Source of the DNA: Larix sibirica
Lineage: Eukaryota > Streptophyta > Pinopsida > Pinales > Pinaceae
Length of the DNA: 13,430 bases
Direction of reading: 5' to 3'
Assembly (NCBI GenBank): GCA_004151065.3
Contig: NWUY0303929498.1
Span: 1-13,430, forward strand
The translations under genes were made by a program, and so were the position numbers. Below the pieces are notes generated by a model. The model saw nothing but the letters and a program-made list of their open reading frames with translations, was not told the origin of the DNA and did not search any database. The first letter of the stretch is position 1. Every line of letters starts with the position of its first letter. Of this stretch, positions 8,696 through 13,430 are shown piece by piece.

Positions 8696-9345
8696 ACAAC
8701 AAATAGGATCGAACTCTATCATGCTCATCATGGTTCATGGGTAGAAAATTTAAAGCAAGATATGCTGAAGCAAGAAAAGTAAGAGTCAATTTGTAGCTTG
8801 TGGGAAGAAAATGTTGAGAGGATGTTGAGTTTTGTAATTATGTGTAAATCTTAGATTTTGAAGTTGGAATATTGTAGCAATGGAGGTTTATATGCTGATC
8901 CAACCTTCTCATTCAATTCTTCAAATATATGGAAAATGCACCTCTTTTCAATGATATTCCTCTCTTAGTAATTTTGTAACAATAGCGTTTAGATAGATGC
9001 AAAGGTTGTATGAATTAGAAGAGAAAGTACGATAGATGGAGCAAGGAATCAAGCAAAATTAAATTTGCAAAGAAGGCAAGGTTGTAATGTGAATAGATGG
9101 AAAATAAAGTTTGGGAGGAGATATTATTCCCACATTGCATGAAAGAGAAGTAGAAGAAGATGAGTAAGAAAATATAATTGGTTGTATGCTTGGTGAAGTT
9201 GAGATGTAACTGTAATTCCTAGTAGGAATTGCCTCCATGAAGCATTTAAAGAAATGTGAGGATCATAACAAAGAGTAAGAGGAGAATAGAATTTGTAGTT
9301 GTCCCCATGAATATGTCAAAAACATTGACACCCAAGAGTGATATT
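8696..9345 (+). pseudogene. Possible broken coding sequence of unknown identity
   Basis: Frame 2 from 8696 to about 8965 reads with only two stops (NRIELYHAHHGSWVENLKQD, later CSLWEENVERMLSFVIM). Frame 3 from 8997 then reads MQRLYELEEKVR, stop, MEQGIKQN, stop, ICKEGKVVM and on to ENRICSCPHEYVKNID at about 9335. It is rich in Glu, Lys and Gln, as in a coiled-coil or gag-like protein. Most stops are TAA or TAG in a context where a Gln codon would fit. Against this, stop density in the second part is about that of random AT-rich DNA, and a purine-rich strand gives Glu/Lys-rich readings by itself. No domain is recognised. Confidence 0.2.
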
Positions 9346-9786
9346 GAGCATCATTTTCATTTGGAACCAACAATCGGGAATGTGGTTTTCCATGTGTAGA
9401 TTGAGATAGGGGAGGAGGCCATTTTTAACATGGTTGCACAATGTGTGGATTTAGTGAAGACCAATATGAACAATTTTTATGTTTTGGAAATTTATTTTAA
9501 AAAAATATTATTTTATAGAGAAGATGTTTAGATGGAGGACGGAATTGGAAACAATGTGAAGTGGGGAATTATAGTGACCAATTTGAATTTTCTTACAATG
9601 GACAAAATGTCCCAATTTGATTGTAAGTGGGTGGATGGATGCATCAAGTATGGGGTGGAGTGGCAATAACAAAGGTGAAAATTTAAGTGGTGACAAGGAT
9701 TTTAATAGTGTCAAAATTAGACAAGGGCATGTTGTAGCTTGTTTAGTGTGTCAAAGTAGACAAGAATGAAGTAATAGGAGGAAGAA
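9346..9786. other. Spacer without a recognisable gene
   Basis: No coding sequence is supported; the 68-codon minus-strand frame at 9508-9714 looks accidental. A small diverged direct repeat, GTGTCAAAATTAGACAAG (9708-9725) and GTGTCAAAGTAGACAAG (9747-9763), sits near the right end, about 38 bp apart. Confidence 0.5.
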
Positions 9787-9870
9787 ACCATTAGATGGGA
9801 AAAGATATCCGACAAAAAACATGGAAGAGGCACAATAAATATGGATCACAACTTTTGAGGACTGTGATGA
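9787..9870 (+). repeat. Diverged ~85 bp direct repeat, copy 2
   Basis: This is the second copy of the 8141-8227 segment, 1,646 bases downstream in the same orientation. Shared words include ACCATTAGAT, GAGGCACA, ATGGAT and CTTTTGAGG. No minisatellite array precedes this copy. Confidence 0.6.
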
Positions 9871-10032
9871 TTCTTATCCATGTTGAAGGCTTGGACAATT
9901 CTTAAGCATTATGAACTCACCTAAACCATTATCCTCCATTCATTCTCTCAAGATCATCCTTGTGAGGGAAGGGGGAGATTTTATTGGTCCATTCCTTCAA
10001 CTCACATGTTGTTGAGAGAAAATGCAAGGGGA

Positions 10033-10061
10033 ATTCCATGTTTTTGCAAGAGACATGGAAT
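10033..10061. repeat. 9-bp perfect inverted repeat
   Basis: ATTCCATGT at 10033-10041 and ACATGGAAT at 10053-10061 pair perfectly across an 11-base spacer. No neighbouring gene suggests a terminator or operator role, and it may be chance. Confidence 0.5.
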
Positions 10062-10896
10062 CACTAAGATCCATGGAGTTGAGGGCACTATTGTTCTAAT
10101 CGCCATTGTCAAGACTCCTAGTAAGATAAATTGCACTAGAAGCCTTCTTGTATAAAGATAATGGGTAGACCGGGCTCACCAAGGAACTATTTAACAGAGA
10201 AAATTAGGGGGTTTCTATGTAGCGTTGTGATGAAAGGAAGTGGAGTTTGCAATGTTTGAGTGTTGTTTTAGGTGCCTGGAGTGAATTTCTTGAAATATAA
10301 AGGCCCAATTTTATTGCAAAGTGAGTTAGGGTTGTGCTTGTGTGCTTTGTATATTAGATTCACCCTCTTAGTTTAATTTCCCAGTTTTGGCAGTGGCAAC
10401 TACATGATCTATTACCTATGGTTGGGAGAGTTGAATCACTCCGATAAGGCTATTTTCCCCAATATCTTAACTATCATATGAGTAATTTTGTTATTATTCT
10501 TTATATGTTGAGACTTAAGTACATTAGTTCTTGTTATGTGTGAAGATTGAGTCTCTAAATTGTTAAATGCTAGTGTGTTCTAATAATGGACTAAGAAGAT
10601 GATGTGGTTTGTTTGGAAAGTAACTACACGTAAATTTTAAGGTCATTGCATCCATAAATTATAGTTGAAGAGTGCAAAAATTAGTACTTGAGTGTTAATT
10701 TAGTGGTAGCCATATTTTAACTTCTATGAATTAGTAAGAGCTAAAAATTATTGTAATATACTACTAAAAACATGAGATGATTTTAATTATCAATATGAGA
10801 TTAGTTAATCTTAGAGGAAACATGCACAATATATGCAAAATACAGAGGCTAAGCTATTGATAAATATCGATTCAAAGATTACTAAATTCCCTATAA

Positions 10897-10918
10897 CCTA
10901 TGATGCACCTATGATGCA
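10897..10918 (+). repeat. 11-bp tandem duplication
   Basis: CCTATGATGCA occurs twice without a gap (10897-10907 and 10908-10918). This is typical of a small slippage duplication. Confidence 0.7.
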
Positions 10919-11802
10919 ACTATTAGATAGATACCCATTTATGAATCTTAGAAATAAACATAAATAACCACATACTTCCAAAAGTAAACTCAACAAAAAT
11001 TCCTCAAAAGCAAATAGATTAAGCCACTATACGTTCATCCAATGTTAGTTAAAATTTAACATGGTCAAAGATTATGGCAATGGAATAACAAAATGAAAGA
11101 ATGAAAGAAAACTATAATCTTCAAAATAAATTCATGCTAAGGAAGAAATATAAGATTTTTTCTTAATTGTGTTGCCACTCTATTGTATTTGATTTGGTGC
11201 AAGGTGTACCAAATGCACTCAACCAACATGTTCAAACTGTTAGTGTGCATAGGAAATAAAATGCATAAATTGTGTGAGTGAACAAAGCTAAATAAATTAC
11301 TTTCTCAAATATGTGATTAACAAAAATCAAAAGAGAAGGAAGGGAGAAGTGAAACCTTTGAGTTACAAACTTATTGGTGATTTGGATTTTGATTAAAAGG
11401 GAAGGTGGATTCAAATGAAAAATCATTCTTTGTGGACTTGCACACAATCACAATATATAGACATCACTACAATTCTCTCTAAATATTAGTAGTTGAGATT
11501 ATTAGTATTCAATCCAATGTGAAAAATATTCAAGCTGTATAAACTCACATTTGGGGGAACCAAATTATTTGTATTAATAAGAACAAAAAATAAGGTTACA
11601 TAATAAATGATTCCTTTGGAGTGAGCTATGTAGGTGATCTCCAATCTCTCCCATCAAGGGTGTTCTTTTTTCTTTTCTCTTTTATTTTGTAGTTCAATTG
11701 GAAAAATTCTCCCCTTCATGCAATTGACAATGAAGAATACAAATGAGAAACACCAACACCTTTGATCCACAATGAAATAATTTCAATAGGAGCTTACAAT
11801 AT

Positions 11803-12271
11803 TTAACTATACGTTTTCACGGTAACCTTGCATGCATTGAATTCCTTGAACTCATAGAAGATGCATGTATTGGCATAATTTCTAAGAGGATGTAATAGAA
11901 GGAACGTGGAGATGTTTCCCAAGATTTCCCATGCAATTTCATTATATAACTCAAGTACATCATCATAACTACTTCAAAGAACACGCATTGAGTGTTCCCA
12001 AGTGTAAGTTTGCATGCAAACAATGTAGCATTTCTGGAATTTAATGTGTTGATGATGTACATGAACCCTACATGGATATCAAAGGATTACCCATGAAATT
12101 CATGTGGTCAGTGAACACGTCTGTCACATAGTAATTTTTTAGGTCAATTGTATGGATTGACTTTGATCCTTGATAGATATTTAGGCATTTTTCTTGATTT
12201 TGTGCTTCATGTGATCCATTGTGTTGGTTTATGTTGAATGAAAGCATCTTACGCATAAACCCTTTCATCAT
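11803..12271 (-). pseudogene. Possible broken minus-strand coding sequence, unknown identity
   Basis: Reading leftwards on the minus strand, a 67-codon frame (12271-12068) contains CLNIYQGSKSIHTIDLK and ends MNFMGNPLISM. After a shift a second frame, 12078 to 11803, reads on for 91 codons with a single internal TGA at 11974-11976. It contains FQKCYIVCMQTYTWEHSM before the stop and SSYDDVLELYNEIAWEILG after it. A third frame of 81 codons (12062-11817) is open over the same bases, so low stop density by chance is also possible. No domain is recognised. It borders array 2. Confidence 0.2.
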
Positions 12272-12297
12272 GCAAGCTAAGAAAAATTACATGATAT

Positions 12298-12690
12298 CAA
12301 AGAGGCATGAATGCTTCACTCATTATTGTGGCATCAAGAGGAAGAAATATAGAAGTGAATTTTACTCATCATCAAGGACCAAGGGGTGTGAAACACTTCA
12401 CTTAGCATCAAGGAACCAAGAGGCGTGAATTATCCACTCATCAACACCAAGATGCATGAACACTCTATTCCTCATCACAACATTAACATGTAGAAAGATA
12501 GAATTATACACTTCTACCTTTTTACGTCTTAGTGCCCTAATGAAGAAAGAATGGATTTGAAAAACCTTTGCTTTCTTGCTTCTTAGGTCCTTGATGATAA
12601 GCAATTCACATTTCACTCGAATCACATTATCTTCTATCTTAATGCACTTAACACCTTGATAATGACTAAAGTGTTCACTTGAAACCATTA
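12298..12690. repeat. Diverged minisatellite array 2 with orientation switch
   Basis: Same A and B units as array 1. On the + strand, units run from about 12298 to 12510: A (AAGAGGCATGAATGCTTCAC), B (about 12331-12375), then three A units, then B from about 12480. At about 12500-12520 the orientation flips: AGATAGAATTATACACTTC leads into TACCTTTTTACGTCTTAGTG, an inverted B/A unit. Inverted, more diverged units continue to about 12690 (for example CTTAGGTCCTTGATGATAAG). The two B starts are ~149 bp apart, matching the B-plus-three-A spacing. Frames open through this array (96 codons minus, 69 codons plus) are by-products of the repeat. Confidence 0.7.
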
Positions 12691-12821
12691 ACTTCCATCT
12701 TCATGTCTGTTTAGTTTTTTATGATAAAAATAAATTCACTCAAAACACATAAACATAGAAATATATTCACACAATTATAAACCAAAAATTTATTTTAAAA
12801 TATATTAAATTACACAATTTA

Positions 12822-12859
12822 CCATTCTAAAATTCATACTCCATTCTAAAATCCATAAC
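12822..12859 (+). repeat. 19-bp tandem duplication
   Basis: CCATTCTAAAATTCATACT (12822-12840) is followed directly by CCATTCTAAAATCCATAAC (12841-12859), 16 of 19 bases identical. Confidence 0.75.
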
Positions 12860-13026
12860 CTTTATCACAGTAATGTTATTAGTAAAGACAATATCTTCTT
12901 TTTTATTTTAATATTCCAAAATACCATGTTATGTTACTAGGTATCGATGCACCTCATATATATTATGCACAATACCCATGTATATTCCTATGATAGACAT
13001 AATATGAATTCATATATACATTAAAA

Positions 13027-13068
13027 ATATATATATATATTTATTTATTTATTTTTTAATAAATAAAT
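13027..13068. repeat. (AT)n/(TTTA)n simple repeat with 11-bp hairpin
   Basis: An (AT)n tract at 13027-13040 passes into TTTA repeats. ATTTATTTATT at 13043-13053 and AATAAATAAAT at 13058-13068 form a perfect 11-bp stem with a TTTT loop. Such structures arise easily in AT-rich plant DNA. Confidence 0.75.
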
Positions 13069-13274
13069 TTCTTCTAATGCTGAGCTGACTTGCTACAAAA
13101 TGTTCCTTAGAATATTCTTTTAACTATTATTAAGGCCATCCTGCTATATATATTATGGATACCATTTTTCTTGCTTGATTTTCTAAATGTTTTCAATGTC
13201 ATCATTAGTTCAAGGTGTGATGTGCTTGTCATGTCATCATTTTTGTTTGTTCAAGAATTCCATGTCAACATTTA

Positions 13275-13391
13275 TTCATCCATGGTAAGTAAAGGCTCTT
13301 TCATGTCATCAATCAAAAATGCATCAAGGTCTTCAAGCGTATAGGCTTCTTCGATTGTTCGAGGACTCCATTTTTTTTGTGCATGGAATTC
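13275..13391 (-). pseudogene. Possible minus-strand coding fragment, unknown identity
   Basis: The minus strand is open for 39 codons here and reads EFHAQKKWSPRTIEEAY then TLEDLDAFLIDDMKEPLL, with a balanced, protein-like composition unlike the surrounding AT-rich readings. The same frame extends on both sides if isolated stops are passed: TGA at 13394-13392 upstream, TAA at 13274-13272 downstream, and further to about 13084. No family is recognised. It might be a piece of a retroelement polyprotein or gene entering from beyond the right edge. Confidence 0.22.
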
Positions 13392-13430
13392 TCAAGCCAT
13401 CTACATGAGCATGGGCTACATTAGCATCAT

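Larger units (their letters stand above)
9871..11802. other. Long AT-rich spacer without a recognisable gene
   Basis: No frame on either strand gives a recognisable protein. The longest, 71 codons on the minus strand at 11232-11447, is hydrophobic and motif-free. The part from about 9900 to 10400 is a little richer in G+C and has some look of old element sequence, but no LTR ends, primer-binding site or polyprotein motif could be established. A 9-bp hairpin (10033-10061) and an 11-bp tandem pair (10897-10918) are the only defined structures. Confidence 0.5.
12691..13271. other. AT-rich spacer without a recognisable gene
   Basis: Very AT-rich from 12710 to 13075, with simple repeats listed separately. 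No coding sequence is supported apart from the weak minus-strand reading to its right, which may extend as far as about 13084 with stops. Confidence 0.5.

Noticed and set aside
10385-10410. Primer-binding-site-like TTTGGCAGTGGCAACTAC
   Set aside because: It only loosely resembles a plant retroelement primer-binding site, and no flanking LTR pair or polyprotein is present.
11440-11465. Minus-strand TATA-like CTATATATTG as a promoter
   Set aside because: There is no downstream gene on that strand, and such words are frequent in AT-rich DNA.
12219-12688. Open frames of 69 (+) and 96 (-) codons
   Set aside because: They run through the minisatellite array, whose unit length keeps frames open; their translations are the repeat itself.
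6600-12830. Similarity between AT-rich blocks at 6600-6710 and 12770-12830 as element ends
   Set aside because: The shared words are runs of A and T; the match is explained by composition.

Overview
The window looks like non-genic nuclear DNA of a seed plant. It is AT-rich, carries no intact protein gene, tRNA or rRNA, and is dominated by the remains of one non-LTR retrotransposon and by decayed repeat DNA. The retrotransposon has the plant L1-type layout: ORF1, then ORF2 with endonuclease, reverse transcriptase, zinc-knuckle and RNase H segments. Its RT wording (FVDDVLLF, KLDLVKAYDRVNW) together with long stretches of relic DNA would fit a large genome such as a gymnosperm's, but that placement is an inference from impression, not from a search. 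Bacterial features (operons, Shine-Dalgarno sites, CRISPR) are not expected here and none is seen.

Layout. 1-114 may hold the tail of an unidentified reading frame. 115-1365 is AT-rich spacer with a diverged direct repeat and a set of small hairpins. 1366-6543 is a nearly full-length but dead LINE on the + strand: an ORF1 relic (1366-2041), an ORF2 relic (2214-6259) and a 3' tail with AATAAA and an A-rich end (6260-6543). ORF2 is broken by stops and frame changes, yet its domains can be read in order. Several lost key residues and stops are explicable as single C-to-T or G-to-A transitions, the pattern expected from long cytosine methylation followed by deamination.

6544-13430 contains no recognisable gene. 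Its most structured parts are two arrays of the same diverged minisatellite, 7318-8140 and 12298-12690, about 4.2 kb apart. Each array mixes a ~36-37 bp unit (A) and a ~46 bp unit (B), with one B roughly after every two to four A units. Each array also contains a switch of orientation. The switch segment at 7318-7425 matches the reverse complement of the one at about 12440-12545, so the pair forms an inverted repeat around the intervening DNA. This could be a decayed fold-back or subterminal-repeat DNA element, or a rearranged satellite. An ~85 bp diverged direct repeat (8141-8227 and 9787-9870) lies between the arrays. Three stretches (8696-9345 +, 11803-12271 -, 13275-13391 -) read weakly like broken coding sequence of unknown origin.

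No genes act together here. The only inferable biology is transposition in the past, followed by silencing and mutational decay.
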